Source of the DNA: a virus
Length of the DNA: 24,994 nt
Virus record (IMG/VR): IMGVR_UViG_3300010397_000084
Coordinates: 1 to 24,994 of that record
Strand: one strand, 5' to 3'
Under the pieces are notes generated by a model, which searched no databases, had not been told where the DNA came from, and worked only from the letters and a program-made list of their open reading frames with translations. This document shows, in pieces, positions 6,817 to 14,039 of the stretch. A program made the position numbers and the translations under genes. Numbering within the stretch: the stretch's first letter is position 1; the number at the start of each line of letters is the position of its first letter.

Positions 6817-7239
6817 AGAATTTACCCCCTCGCTGTAGTCGTAATCGTTGGCTTCAATGTCCGCTGAGAACTGAATATCTTTAAGCCCGGCAATGGCCGG
6901 TGGCGCTGCGCCGAGAAATGCCACATGGCCGAGCGTTCCATCCTGGTGAATTCTGACGGACCGCTTCTTGTAATGGCCGTCTTGAACCCACTTTGAAAAC
7001 TCGGGAGTTACCTGCTTAAATTTCGCCAGGAGCACCTCACCCACCCGTTTCAACCCATCGACCCAGCCGTAAGCAGGAGCGTTGTCGCCTTTCGGATGGC
7101 CGATGACGATCGGCGCCTCGAAGTCGGCAGGATTGTAAGAGCTGACCATCTTGTCCAGGTCGGCTTTTGTCCAGGTCCGGGTGCGGCCCTGGCTGTCGGT
7201 ATTGGTGCCTGCCTTGAAAACCTCTACCCATCCGTCCAT
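6364..7239 (-). CDS. Prohead protease gpI (Mu-like), scaffold-protease precursor
   Basis: 291 residues; ATG at 7237-7239 preceded by AAAAGGAGGAATAACC. The N-terminal half is the Mu gpI-type protease region (VFKAGTNTDSQGRTRTWTKA, then DFEAPIVIGHPKGDNAPAYG with His in GHP, and KKRSVRIHQDG...HVAFLGAAPPA with Ser in the RSV motif). The C-terminal half (from about 142) is a charged coiled coil, LKQLEDELKTVKDENAKLV, typical of scaffold. gpI cleaves scaffold and itself during capsid maturation. It has its own upstream intergenic region with a candidate late promoter. Confidence 0.85.
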   Translation of the reverse strand: MDGWVEVFKAGTNTDSQGRTRTWTKADLDKMVSSYNPADFEAPIVIGHPKGDNAPAYGWVDGLKRVGEVLLAKFKQVTPEFSKWVQDGHYKKRSVRIHQDGTLGHVAFLGAAPPAIAGLKDIQFSADIEANDYDYSEGVNSMDARLKQLEDELKTVKDENAKLVTERNDFKSKAEKGEADFSAAQKQAKKADIVSFVDQGIKDGKILPAWKEKGLVDFMAALDEQGGDYEFSAGKKESPGDWFRTFISDFAAHPLFKEMVNPKKEDDKKSADFAADEKLAEEMVSYVMPTK

Positions 7240-7258
7240 GGTTATTCCTCCTTTTACC

Positions 7259-7277
7259 TACGGTGCATTGCACCGTA
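7259..7277. repeat. Perfect 9-bp-arm palindrome at the protease leader
   Basis: TACGGTGCA-T-TGCACCGTA: 9-bp arms around one base, just upstream of the AAGGAGG of the protease gene. On the minus strand the left arm starts with TACGGT, which falls at the -10 position relative to the dyad at 7303-7316. It could be an operator overlapping the start of transcription, or a leader hairpin. Confidence 0.7.
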
Positions 7278-7302
7278 CCTTATCCCCTCGGGTCACTTCT
7301 AT

Positions 7303-7316
7303 TTGAAGCAGTTCAA
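7303..7316 (-). promoter_or_regulatory. Candidate late-promoter activator dyad upstream of the protease gene
   Basis: Minus strand TTGAACTGCTTCAA: 5-bp arms TTGAA/TTCAA around CTGC. The near-identical TTGAACCGCTTCAA lies at 18659-18672. A -10-like hexamer (TACGGT) follows at almost the same distance as TAAATT follows the other copy (25 and 24 bp after the dyad). That puts the dyad centre near -44, where Mu Mor and C activators bind. The region 7240-7379 has no gene and starts the capsid unit. Inferred from symmetry, recurrence and spacing. Confidence 0.5.
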
Positions 7317-7379
7317 TTTTTATCAGCGGGCTGTTTCAGAACCGTCTTTAAACCCTCTTTAAATTTCCTCACAATCGAT

Positions 7380-7895
7380 TCATCCGGTCCAGGTCGGGGG
7401 TGTATACCCCGGAACAAACGTCGGGCAAATTTGGGGCCTGAAATCAGTAAAATCAAAAGTCTGAATGGAAAAGAATTTAAGCCCATCTTTTAAAGTGAAA
7501 ATCTCCAATCGATCGCAGTCACCGCCAAGGATCAACATCAGCGGAATCGGTGCACGTGCTGCAGCATCTGCAGCTATGTTTTTCAAGCACGACACATCGA
7601 GATCCGAGGGAAAAGCAGGGCCACTTGGATGTGTATGCCAATCACCGAGATAGGTAAGCCTGCCATCGAATGCGTCGTAGAACAGACCAATTTGCTCAGC
7701 CTGCCAATTTGCGTCAGGCTCGAACCTGACAGGTGAATGTACGGCAGCAGGTCCAGGACCGATAATATGGGTGACGACCGCTTCATGTTCTGCCGACCAG
7801 TAGCCTAAAAGATTCCCGCCGGTTTCCTTGGGATACGATCTCCTCCCTTCAGTAACCAGCGCCGAAAGGGCTTTTTTATCGAGCCAGCACTTCAT
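7380..7895 (-). CDS. Stand-alone JAMM/MPN (JAB) metallopeptidase, probable cargo gene
   Basis: 171 residues. The complete JAMM zinc motif is visible: Glu24 in KETGGNLLGY, then His87-x-His89-Pro...Ser97-x-x-Asp100 in GDWHTHPSGPAFPSDLD. The ETGG and WHTHP forms resemble bacterial JAB proteins of the Mov34/MPN/PAD-1 type, including the Cap3-like deconjugases of CBASS and ICE-borne relatives. Such enzymes cleave isopeptide bonds to ubiquitin-like modifiers. It is not the lambda gpK tail type, because no NlpC/P60 domain is fused and it lies in the head region. Its ATG overlaps the gpG stop (ATGA), but GC content looks lower than its neighbours. Defence or anti-defence cargo is my inference; a role in head processing is the alternative. 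Confidence 0.8.
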   Translation of the reverse strand: MKCWLDKKALSALVTEGRRSYPKETGGNLLGYWSAEHEAVVTHIIGPGPAAVHSPVRFEPDANWQAEQIGLFYDAFDGRLTYLGDWHTHPSGPAFPSDLDVSCLKNIAADAAARAPIPLMLILGGDCDRLEIFTLKDGLKFFSIQTFDFTDFRPQICPTFVPGYTPPTWTG

Positions 7896-8473
7896 AAGGC
7901 GCCACCGCTTATGAATGCCGCTGCTGCCGTCTCTATTCTCCCGATCCCGCCGCCGCTAACCTTCATGAACTCGCGCTTCGGCATGTTGATCGTGTACCCG
8001 GCCGAACTGTATTTTCTCTCGGCGGCGCGCTTGTGGCTGCTCTTGGCGAAGACGGCCAGGTTCGCCTTCAGACCTTCGGTCCCCTGGCGCAGCAGGTTCC
8101 CCTTGGCATCGGTCCGGAGGCGCACCGAGGATTCAAAAGGTTTACGGGTAATCGGCCCGCCGAAGTTGTGAATGGCGGCGTAGATCTTGTTGGTGAATAC
8201 TCCGGAAGCGTTGCCGGCGACAAACTCCTGGATGGAGTTGACCAGCTGGGCCGATTCGATCAGGGTCTGGCCGCCGTGCTTCTTGACCCGCTCCGACTCC
8301 GGCCACTCGGGATCCCGGCCGCCGGCGGCGAAGTTCTCTTCCACCTCGTCGTGCATGATCCCGGCAATATCCAGCTGCAGCGGATGAATGTTGCGGCCGC
8401 GAGCGATCATTTCGCCGATGATGCGCCTGGCATTTTCGAGTCCCTGGAGAGATATTTTGATCCGATCAGCCAT
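7892..8473 (-). CDS. Virion morphogenesis protein (Mu gpG-like, tail completion)
   Basis: 193 residues beginning MADRIKISLQGLENARRIIG. Family features are clear: FAAGGRDPEWPESERVKKHG with a following SAQLVNSIQ, then AAIHNFGGPI and NMPKREFMKVSGGGI near the end. These match phage virion morphogenesis/tail completion proteins (Mu gpG, P2 gpS-like). It overlaps the gpF stop by one base and is followed by the JAMM gene through an ATGA overlap. Confidence 0.85.
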   Translation of the reverse strand: MADRIKISLQGLENARRIIGEMIARGRNIHPLQLDIAGIMHDEVEENFAAGGRDPEWPESERVKKHGGQTLIESAQLVNSIQEFVAGNASGVFTNKIYAAIHNFGGPITRKPFESSVRLRTDAKGNLLRQGTEGLKANLAVFAKSSHKRAAERKYSSAGYTINMPKREFMKVSGGGIGRIETAAAAFISGGAL

Positions 8474-9297
8474 TACCAGAGGCTCCTTATGGCCGGGTCG
8501 TATTTGGCCAGCTGCGGCTGCCAGCGATCCAGGCCGGGGTTGCTGCTCCAGCCGAGATCCGGGGAGACGGTGTATTTCTTGCCGAGATCATCGATGCCCT
8601 GGTAAACGGCAACGCGGCCGGTTTCGCCGTTCGTTCCCGGAATGAGGACATCGTTGAAGGACAGCCCTTTATCCTGCACCCAGACCCCTTCACCGTTCTT
8701 AACCATGTTGACGGCCTGGTCTTGGGTCAGAGCCCGGACCCGACAGCGGCAGCGCCAGCCATTGGGCGGGTAAAAATAGCGCCAGAAGGGGGAGTCGATC
8801 GGGGCGATAGTGCCGTGCAGCGCCCGGTGACTCGGCCGAGTCTTGCTGTCCAGTACCGAGACATACATGAGCATCGGCCGGGCGGCCTTGTTCTCCCACT
8901 GACTCTGCCAGCGGCCGGCCTGATACGAGGTCTGCAGGTTGGCTTCGTAGATGGTCCGGAGGCGGTAGGGTGAGCCGAGAGTGACATTGCGTAGCTCGCC
9001 GGTGGCCTCGTTGAGCACTTCCTGCCGGCCCCACCAGCCGAGCTTCTGGAGCTCCGGAGTGAGTTGCTTCTGGAACGTCTGAAACGTCTCGCCCTTATTG
9101 AGGCTTTGCACCAGCGCATCACGAATGCTCTGCAGCACGTCCAGGCTCGTTGCCTTGGCCACAGTGAATTCGCGGGCATGGGCGCCGTCGAGCATCTCGT
9201 GCCAGTCAAAGCTGATCTTGAACCCCTTGAGCTGCAGGTATTCGATCGCCTTCTCCGGAGTGAGCCCGAACAGGTATGCGAGGTCGAGATCGTTCAT
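8473..9297 (-). CDS. Head morphogenesis protein (Mu gpF-like, SPP1 gp7 family)
   Basis: 274 residues. The N-terminal helical part (LTPEKAIEYLQLKGFKISFD) is followed by RTIYEANLQTSYQAGRWQSQ and a C-terminal SKTRPSHRALHG...IDSPFWRYFYPPNGWRCRCRV. This carries the conserved H-x-x-LHG and NGWRCRC motifs of the Mu gpF/SPP1 gp7 minor head family. Such proteins sit at the portal and are ejected with or organise the DNA. The ATG follows the portal TAG with no gap. Confidence 0.9.
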   Translation of the reverse strand: MNDLDLAYLFGLTPEKAIEYLQLKGFKISFDWHEMLDGAHAREFTVAKATSLDVLQSIRDALVQSLNKGETFQTFQKQLTPELQKLGWWGRQEVLNEATGELRNVTLGSPYRLRTIYEANLQTSYQAGRWQSQWENKAARPMLMYVSVLDSKTRPSHRALHGTIAPIDSPFWRYFYPPNGWRCRCRVRALTQDQAVNMVKNGEGVWVQDKGLSFNDVLIPGTNGETGRVAVYQGIDDLGKKYTVSPDLGWSSNPGLDRWQPQLAKYDPAIRSLW

Positions 9298-10875
9298 CTA
9301 CTCCTCATCACCGGCAGAAACCCGGCCGATCGCTTCGGCAATAAACATCAGGTTGCCGAGGAGCTTGTCCATGTTTGCCGTGTCCATGTCCGGGAAGGCG
9401 GTCATCAGCGCCGCCATGGCTTCGTCGGGATTGCCGCTCTCCTGCAGTCCCTTGATGACCGGCTGCAACACCGGGCTCATCTGCTGCTGCATCATTTCGG
9501 GGGTGACCAGGCTGCAGAGGGTGTCGATCAGCTGCTGATCAGGGAAAGCAGGATCAAGGTGCGAGGTGCGAGGTGCGAGGTGTGCAGCGAATTCGGCCGC
9601 TGTTTTCCTCGTTCCTTTATCCTCGTTCCCCGTTCCTGTTTTTTCCTCCTTCAGGTCAAAATCGGCTTCATCAAATCCGTATGTCTTGACGTAGTGCGAC
9701 TTCCTGAACTCGACGCCGCCGTCCGACAAACTCTTGTCCCGCTCTGCAAACTCCTTTTTCGGGTCGCTTTCCTCGAACCAGACGAACTTCGGCGCGGGGA
9801 TTTCCGGAGCGTTCACCAGCATATAAAGCCAGGCAATCTCCTCCATGGTTTTCTTGACCAGGGTCTGGTCCGCCAGGCGAACATCATCCAAAACATCGGC
9901 ATGCACCTCCCCCTGGGCGCGGCTGCCGCCCTGGGCGCTTACCTCGGCGGTGAGAGTCTGGCACATGATCACCTTGGACATCTCGGCATTCATCTCGTGC
10001 ACCAGGCCGGAGTGGATGTTGCCGTCGGATCCTCCCTTGCCGGTCTCGATCAGCTCCACCGCTCCGCCCTGGGCTATGACGGCCACGGCATCGCGCACCA
10101 TGCGGGTCAGGTTGGAGAGCATCTCCTGCTTTTCCGGCTGGGTAGCCCCTACGCGGTGCTTGCCGATCAAGAACGGGATCCCGTATTTCTCGGCCAAGAC
10201 AGACCAGAACTTAATGCCGCCTTTTTTGAACGCTACCGGCCAGAAACAGCGGGAGAGCAGTCGCAGGCCGAAGGGATTGTCGTAGGTGGGGAAGTGTCGG
10301 CAGAGAACGAACTTGCCGAAGGGGAGTTCCGTGCCGTCCCAGGCGTTCTGCTGACTTACGAAGCGAGGCTCGTTGTACTCGTTGAAGCTGAACCAGCGGG
10401 ACGGCTTTGCCTCCAGATCCTTGATAGCGAGGCGGCTCTTGTCCGCTGCAGGCTCCCACTTGATCTCCACCGGGGTATTGCCGTAGAGCGGCGCATCGAG
10501 CAGGGCAGAAACAAGATTGTAGAGGTCCACGTTCTCCAGATCGGCGGCAAGGTTGTCGCGCAGCTGAACGGCCCGACGGGACGCTTTTTTCTCGCCCGGC
10601 GCGAGCCCCGCATCGAAACGGAACTCCTTCTTGAGCGTACCGAGTTTGCGTTGCTGGGTAATACCGATCAGGTGGCCGTCGGCAAGCAAGCTCTCCAGGA
10701 TCTCGGAGCCGTCGCCAAGCTTGCGGAGGATCGGATCCGGATCAGGGAGCAGTCCCATAAAACCGGACCAGTCATAGGCCGCCTGCCGAGTGGCGATTTC
10801 TTCCTGAAGGCGATCGCGATCGGGGGACTCGGAAAACTCTACATATTCGGTTGATGATACCCAGATACCTGCCAT
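9298..10875 (-). CDS. Portal protein (Mu gp29-like, DUF935)
   Basis: 525 residues from the ATG at 10873-10875; AAAGGAC lies upstream, and an in-frame extension further upstream is arginine/proline-rich and overlaps terminase, so it is rejected. Typical family sequence: DPDPILRKLGDGSEILESLL, SFNEYNEPRFVSQQNAWDG, FCRYWPVAFKK-like SRCFWPVAFKKGGIKFWSVL, AEKYGIPFLIGKHRVGA, and a Gln-rich C-terminal part. The portal is the dodecameric DNA channel to which terminase docks. Residues about 410-445 are encoded by repetitive DNA (9558-9636) and look like an insertion. Confidence 0.9.
   Translation of the reverse strand: MAGIWVSSTEYVEFSESPDRDRLQEEIATRQAAYDWSGFMGLLPDPDPILRKLGDGSEILESLLADGHLIGITQQRKLGTLKKEFRFDAGLAPGEKKASRRAVQLRDNLAADLENVDLYNLVSALLDAPLYGNTPVEIKWEPAADKSRLAIKDLEAKPSRWFSFNEYNEPRFVSQQNAWDGTELPFGKFVLCRHFPTYDNPFGLRLLSRCFWPVAFKKGGIKFWSVLAEKYGIPFLIGKHRVGATQPEKQEMLSNLTRMVRDAVAVIAQGGAVELIETGKGGSDGNIHSGLVHEMNAEMSKVIMCQTLTAEVSAQGGSRAQGEVHADVLDDVRLADQTLVKKTMEEIAWLYMLVNAPEIPAPKFVWFEESDPKKEFAERDKSLSDGGVEFRKSHYVKTYGFDEADFDLKEEKTGTGNEDKGTRKTAAEFAAHLAPRTSHLDPAFPDQQLIDTLCSLVTPEMMQQQMSPVLQPVIKGLQESGNPDEAMAALMTAFPDMDTANMDKLLGNLMFIAEAIGRVSAGDEE
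9558..9636. repeat. Short-unit repeats inside the portal gene
   Basis: On the plus strand GGTGCGA is repeated three times in tandem (9558-9578), followed within 30 bp by CCTCGTTCC twice (9607-9615, 9621-9629). The reading frame stays open and yields a low-complexity stretch including HLAPRTSHLDP. Such repeat units are typical of intergenic chromosomal elements rather than of portal genes. Confidence 0.65.
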
Positions 10876-10885
10876 ATGAAGTCCT

Positions 10886-12517
10886 TTAGTAGTTGCTCGC
10901 CATCTTGTAAGTCTCCCGGGGGGAGCCGGTGAGGATCGATGTATCTTCGACCGGTGTCGACCGGGCCTGAACGCAGAGAGCCTTTGCCCAGAAATGGTCG
11001 GCATGGCCGGTGGTCTCTTCCCGATCGGCGTCGAAGCGGAAGTTGCCGGTGCTAGTGGCGATCTTCTTTATAGTGTGGAGACTGTTGCGGATCTGCGTGT
11101 CTGCCGGGATCCGGTCTTTGCGGTCCTCGAAGCTCTTTCTGATGCCCGTGGCGAGTGCCTCTTTGCTCTTGGGCGTGAACGTAACCGGCTCAACCAGGTT
11201 CTCACCGAAGATCTCCAGGGCCTTCTCCGCGAGATCCATACCGATGCCCGTTTCGTCAATGCAGCAGCGGCGCATCTGCGGCAGCCGCAGCAGGGAGAAA
11301 AGCACCAGTCGCTGCACCCCGAACGGCTGTTTCTTGAGATCGATAACGGCCCTGGATCGGGCCAGGTCTCCGATAAGTTCGTCAAGCCAGATAATCGAGA
11401 GATCGCGTCGGCGAGCAACGTCGAATCCGGCATACAGCTCACCGGGAAAGAGGACATCTGCAAGGATCGAATCGCCAGCAGTAAACGGCGGCGGGTTCTC
11501 GTAGGACTTGTACTGCTCGTGATGATCAATAGCTGCATTGACAAGCTCCTCGGCCCAGAGCGGCATGGGATCCAGCTGGATATCTTCGACACCTTCAATC
11601 AGGTCGTATGGCAGCCAGGCTGTTGTTTCGTCCAGGAACTCGCAGAGATACTCCTGATGCCAGGCTTCGTCATCGGCCAGGGCCAGGCGCAAGTCCTCCG
11701 GCTCGATCTGGCCGCCGTCCTCGTCCATAAGGACAAGCCCCATCTCGACGGCGTCATTAATGTCGACCTTGTGTTTCGACCAGCCGCCGCGCTCGCCCTT
11801 AACTTCGTGCTCGAGACCGAAAAACGTCTGCAGGGTTTTGGCTGTCCAGAGCTCGTAGAACTTGTTTTTCTTCCCCATGGGTGTGGAAATGATCCGGATC
11901 ATGTAGCCGCGGGTTACGGTCGGGAAGAGGGCTTTCCAGATGGCCCGGCTGTCCTTGTGGAAGGCGAACTCATCGAGGAGGATATGGGCGGAGTGACCAC
12001 GGGCGGTGGCCGGATTTGCCGGCAGGCCGATGATACGGCTGCCGTTCGGGAAGACGATCTCCAGCTGTTTGTATTCGGAGTCGCCTTCCTTGAACGTCCC
12101 TTCAAGCTCGACAACCGCGAGGCCGATCGCACGGGCGTGCATAGCGGCGGTGGCCATCAATTCGCGGGACTGGCGCTCGCCGGCAGAGAGGAATACCCAT
12201 TTGGTCTTGCGCTCGTAGCAGTCGATGACCGCTTCCAGGGAAGTGCCGAAAGACTTACCCGCCTGGCGGGACATCATGCCGATCTTGAACCGGCTGCGGT
12301 CCTCGATCCAGCGCTTCTGGTATTCGGTGAGCTTGATCAGCGGCTCAACACCGTGATCGTCAAGCTTGAGATCCCGATGGCCGGTGTCGGAGGTCGGGAT
12401 ATTGGTCGGCACTGCAGCCGCCTCGATCGCCAAGGCCGCGACCGGCAGGATCGTATTCAGGAGGAAGCAGAAGACGAGCGCCAGGAGCGTTATGCGCCAG
12501 TGATTACGCCAGGCCAT
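10886..12517 (-). CDS. Terminase large subunit (Mu gp28-like) with unusual hydrophobic N-terminus
   Basis: 543 residues. ATPase: Walker A-like SRQAGKS at 83-89, Walker B HILLDEF at 178-184, and motif III STPMGKKN near 211-218. The RuvC-like nuclease shows acidic residues at Asp366 (GFDVARRRD), Asp421 (CIDETGIGMD) and Asp507 (TGHADHFW). The enzyme cuts concatemeric or integrated DNA and pumps it into the head. It partners with the small subunit upstream, overlapping it by 14 nt. The first 35 residues (MAWRNHWRITLLALVFCFLL, then A-L-A) resemble a signal peptide, which is not expected for terminase, where the family usually starts near LTEYQKRWIEDRSR. Confidence 0.93.
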   Translation of the reverse strand: MAWRNHWRITLLALVFCFLLNTILPVAALAIEAAAVPTNIPTSDTGHRDLKLDDHGVEPLIKLTEYQKRWIEDRSRFKIGMMSRQAGKSFGTSLEAVIDCYERKTKWVFLSAGERQSRELMATAAMHARAIGLAVVELEGTFKEGDSEYKQLEIVFPNGSRIIGLPANPATARGHSAHILLDEFAFHKDSRAIWKALFPTVTRGYMIRIISTPMGKKNKFYELWTAKTLQTFFGLEHEVKGERGGWSKHKVDINDAVEMGLVLMDEDGGQIEPEDLRLALADDEAWHQEYLCEFLDETTAWLPYDLIEGVEDIQLDPMPLWAEELVNAAIDHHEQYKSYENPPPFTAGDSILADVLFPGELYAGFDVARRRDLSIIWLDELIGDLARSRAVIDLKKQPFGVQRLVLFSLLRLPQMRRCCIDETGIGMDLAEKALEIFGENLVEPVTFTPKSKEALATGIRKSFEDRKDRIPADTQIRNSLHTIKKIATSTGNFRFDADREETTGHADHFWAKALCVQARSTPVEDTSILTGSPRETYKMASNY

Positions 12518-13064
12518 AAATCACCTTTTTGATGTAGCTGAGGGTTTCCGGCTTGAGCTGCATGGTGTCGGACTGCTTTTCGACTTCGATTGCCGCATCC
12601 TCTAGGGCTTTTTTCCGGATCTCGACCACTGTCTTGTTGTTCCGAAACGCCGCGGTCTCCAGGCGACCCAGGGACAGGGTGAGCATGTTTACCCGCTCGA
12701 TGGCGGCATCGATTGCGGCGCCGTCTTCAACGTCAATGGTCTGGATCTGACCCATCAGATCGTAAATGCCGGTCTGCAGCGCCTGGTTGAGCGCCATCCC
12801 CATTTCCGACTGGCTACGGGCATCGCCCAGAAGCTGTGATGTTATCTCTCTTGATCGGCGCAGGCGGGAGCCGACATCCTCCATGGAAACCAGCTGACTC
12901 TGCCGGGCGGCTTTGCGGGCATCCTGCCACTCGGTACCGGCGCGCTTTTTCCATTGGCGGAGGGAGTTCTCGGACACGCCGATCTGCTCAGAGATTGCCG
13001 GGATCTCATTGCCCTCGGCAAAGAGGCGGATGGCGTCCAACTCCAATTCCTGGCGTTTGCCCAT
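12504..13064 (-). CDS. Terminase small subunit (Mu gp27-like, DUF1804-type)
   Basis: 186 residues starting MGKRQELELDAIRLFAEGNE. An N-terminal helix-turn-helix (IPAISEQIGVSENSLRQWKK) is followed by long helices (QALQTGIYDLMGQIQTIDVE, RVNMLTLSLGRLETAAFRN). This is the layout of DUF1804/gp27-type small terminases: HTH binds packaging-site DNA, the helical region oligomerises. It directly precedes and overlaps the large subunit. Confidence 0.85.
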   Translation of the reverse strand: MGKRQELELDAIRLFAEGNEIPAISEQIGVSENSLRQWKKRAGTEWQDARKAARQSQLVSMEDVGSRLRRSREITSQLLGDARSQSEMGMALNQALQTGIYDLMGQIQTIDVEDGAAIDAAIERVNMLTLSLGRLETAAFRNNKTVVEIRKKALEDAAIEVEKQSDTMQLKPETLSYIKKVIYGLA

Positions 13065-13066
13065 GA

Positions 13067-13369
13067 TCAGTTCCTCGGCCCTGGGCGCTTGACGCCCGGC
13101 ACGGTGGCGTTGCCGGCAGCGACATCGGCTCCGCGCTGGGTGATAGTGGCTACCATGCAGCCGGCTACATCCTTTATCTCAAGTAGCTGCTGATCCTGAA
13201 GCCAGGAGAGTTCGGTCTTAACGCGATCGCGGCTGACCTGGTGGCCGAACTCGGCGAGGATGCTGTGGAGGATGCTCTCGTTGTGGCTGTAGCCGAGATC
13301 CTCGGCCAGCGCCCGGAGGATGACCAGGCGGATATCGGATGTGACCAGCTCGGCGAATTTCCCGCTCAT
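13067..13369 (-). CDS. Mu gp26-like winged-helix protein (VpaChn25_0724-type)
   Basis: 100 residues starting MSGKFAELVTSDIRLVILRA. It has LAEDLGYSHNESILHSILAE and a wing-helix-like VSRDRVKTELSWLQDQQLLE, and ends with TVPGVKRPGPR, a highly recognisable ending of this Mu-like phage family. It is conserved between gp25 and the small terminase and is presumed to bind DNA; its exact job is unknown. It overlaps the gp25-like stop by one base. Confidence 0.85.
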   Translation of the reverse strand: MSGKFAELVTSDIRLVILRALAEDLGYSHNESILHSILAEFGHQVSRDRVKTELSWLQDQQLLEIKDVAGCMVATITQRGADVAAGNATVPGVKRPGPRN

Positions 13370-13812
13370 TACTTCCCTCCGTTAAGTAGGAATTCATTCA
13401 TCATTTCCGTGATGTGCGTTATGCCGGGCATGGCCCCGGCAATGCCCTTGATGTCGGCCTTGAGGTCGGAGACCTGCGCCGAGACCTTATTAATCTTTTC
13501 GTGCAGCTTTTCGATATCGGCGTTTTTCGGCAGGTGTTTAAGGTCGGTTTCAACGGTGTTTAACAGCTCTTTATGCTGCTGCAGTCGATCGTTATGGCCG
13601 TTCATCCGGTTCACCATGTCCGTGTGGCCGGTGCAGGCGGTGGGGACGTTGGCCAGTTTTCTTTCCATGCCCTCGAGACGGCGGTTCTGTTCTTCGATCT
13701 GCTCCTTGGCGGCCTTCTTGCGCATGGAGATCAGCCCACCGATCAGCATGGCCGTGTTGAATAGGCCGAGCATCAGGTTGAGATAAAATTGATATTTGGC
13801 AAAGTCTGTCAC
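13369..13812 (-). CDS. Mu gp25-like membrane-anchored coiled-coil protein (DUF2730)
   Basis: 147 residues starting at a GTG (13810-13812) that overlaps the previous stop as GTGA. An N-terminal transmembrane helix (NLMLGLFNTAMLIGGLISM, about residues 12-30) is followed by coiled coil (AAKEQIEEQNRRLEGMERKL and DLKHLPKNADIEKLHEKI). This matches DUF2730 proteins located just upstream of gp26 in Mu-like phages. Function is unknown. The upstream gene is DksA-like. Confidence 0.8.
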   Translation of the reverse strand: MTDFAKYQFYLNLMLGLFNTAMLIGGLISMRKKAAKEQIEEQNRRLEGMERKLANVPTACTGHTDMVNRMNGHNDRLQQHKELLNTVETDLKHLPKNADIEKLHEKINKVSAQVSDLKADIKGIAGAMPGITHITEMMNEFLLNGGK

Positions 13813-14039
13813 AAAGCCCCCCAGTGGATTAAAAGTTCATATTGATGCTGGCAACCGACGCACCTGGTGCAACCTGGCATTGCCTTTCGTCTCGCCTCCG
13901 GGATCTCCCCTTCGCAGTCTTCGCATTTGGTGGCGGTAGCGTTCAGCGAGTTACGGATACCGCGGTTAAAGTGCTCCTGGATGGCCTGCTGCCGGAATAG
14001 TTCGTCATTCGCCTGTGCGCGATCGATCTCATCAGCCAT
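13809..14039 (-). CDS. DksA/TraR-type C4 zinc-finger protein
   Basis: 76 residues from ATG at 14037-14039; a longer in-frame extension overlaps the hydrolase gene and is not protein-like. The N-terminal helix is MADEIDRAQANDELFRQQAI. The C-terminal zinc motif is CEDC ... CTRCVGC, as in TraR/DksA-like phage proteins. These short forms bind the RNA polymerase secondary channel in place of DksA-ppGpp and alter host promoter use. They are common in Mu-like phages near gp25. It overlaps the upstream gene by 8 nt. Confidence 0.85.
   Translation of the reverse strand: MADEIDRAQANDELFRQQAIQEHFNRGIRNSLNATATKCEDCEGEIPEARRKAMPGCTRCVGCQHQYELLIHWGAL

Noticed and set aside
7380-7895. JAMM gene as part of a complete CBASS or ubiquitin-like operon
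   Set aside because: No cyclase, E1/E2-like protein or effector is next to it; neighbours are ordinary head genes.
9558-9578. GGTGCGA tandem repeats as a CRISPR-like array
   Set aside because: Units are directly tandem with no spacers and lie inside an open reading frame.
9064-10854. Very long plus-strand open frame (596 codons) opposite the portal gene
   Set aside because: It is an antisense shadow of the portal and gpF genes in GC-rich DNA; the minus strand has clear family motifs and RBS sites, while this frame has none.
9298-11004. Portal start at 11004
   Set aside because: The extension overlaps the terminase end and is not protein-like; the ATG at 10875 starts the conserved family sequence.
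10994-12532. Long plus-strand open frame (512 codons) opposite terminase
   Set aside because: Shadow of the terminase gene, whose Walker and nuclease motifs are unmistakable on the minus strand.
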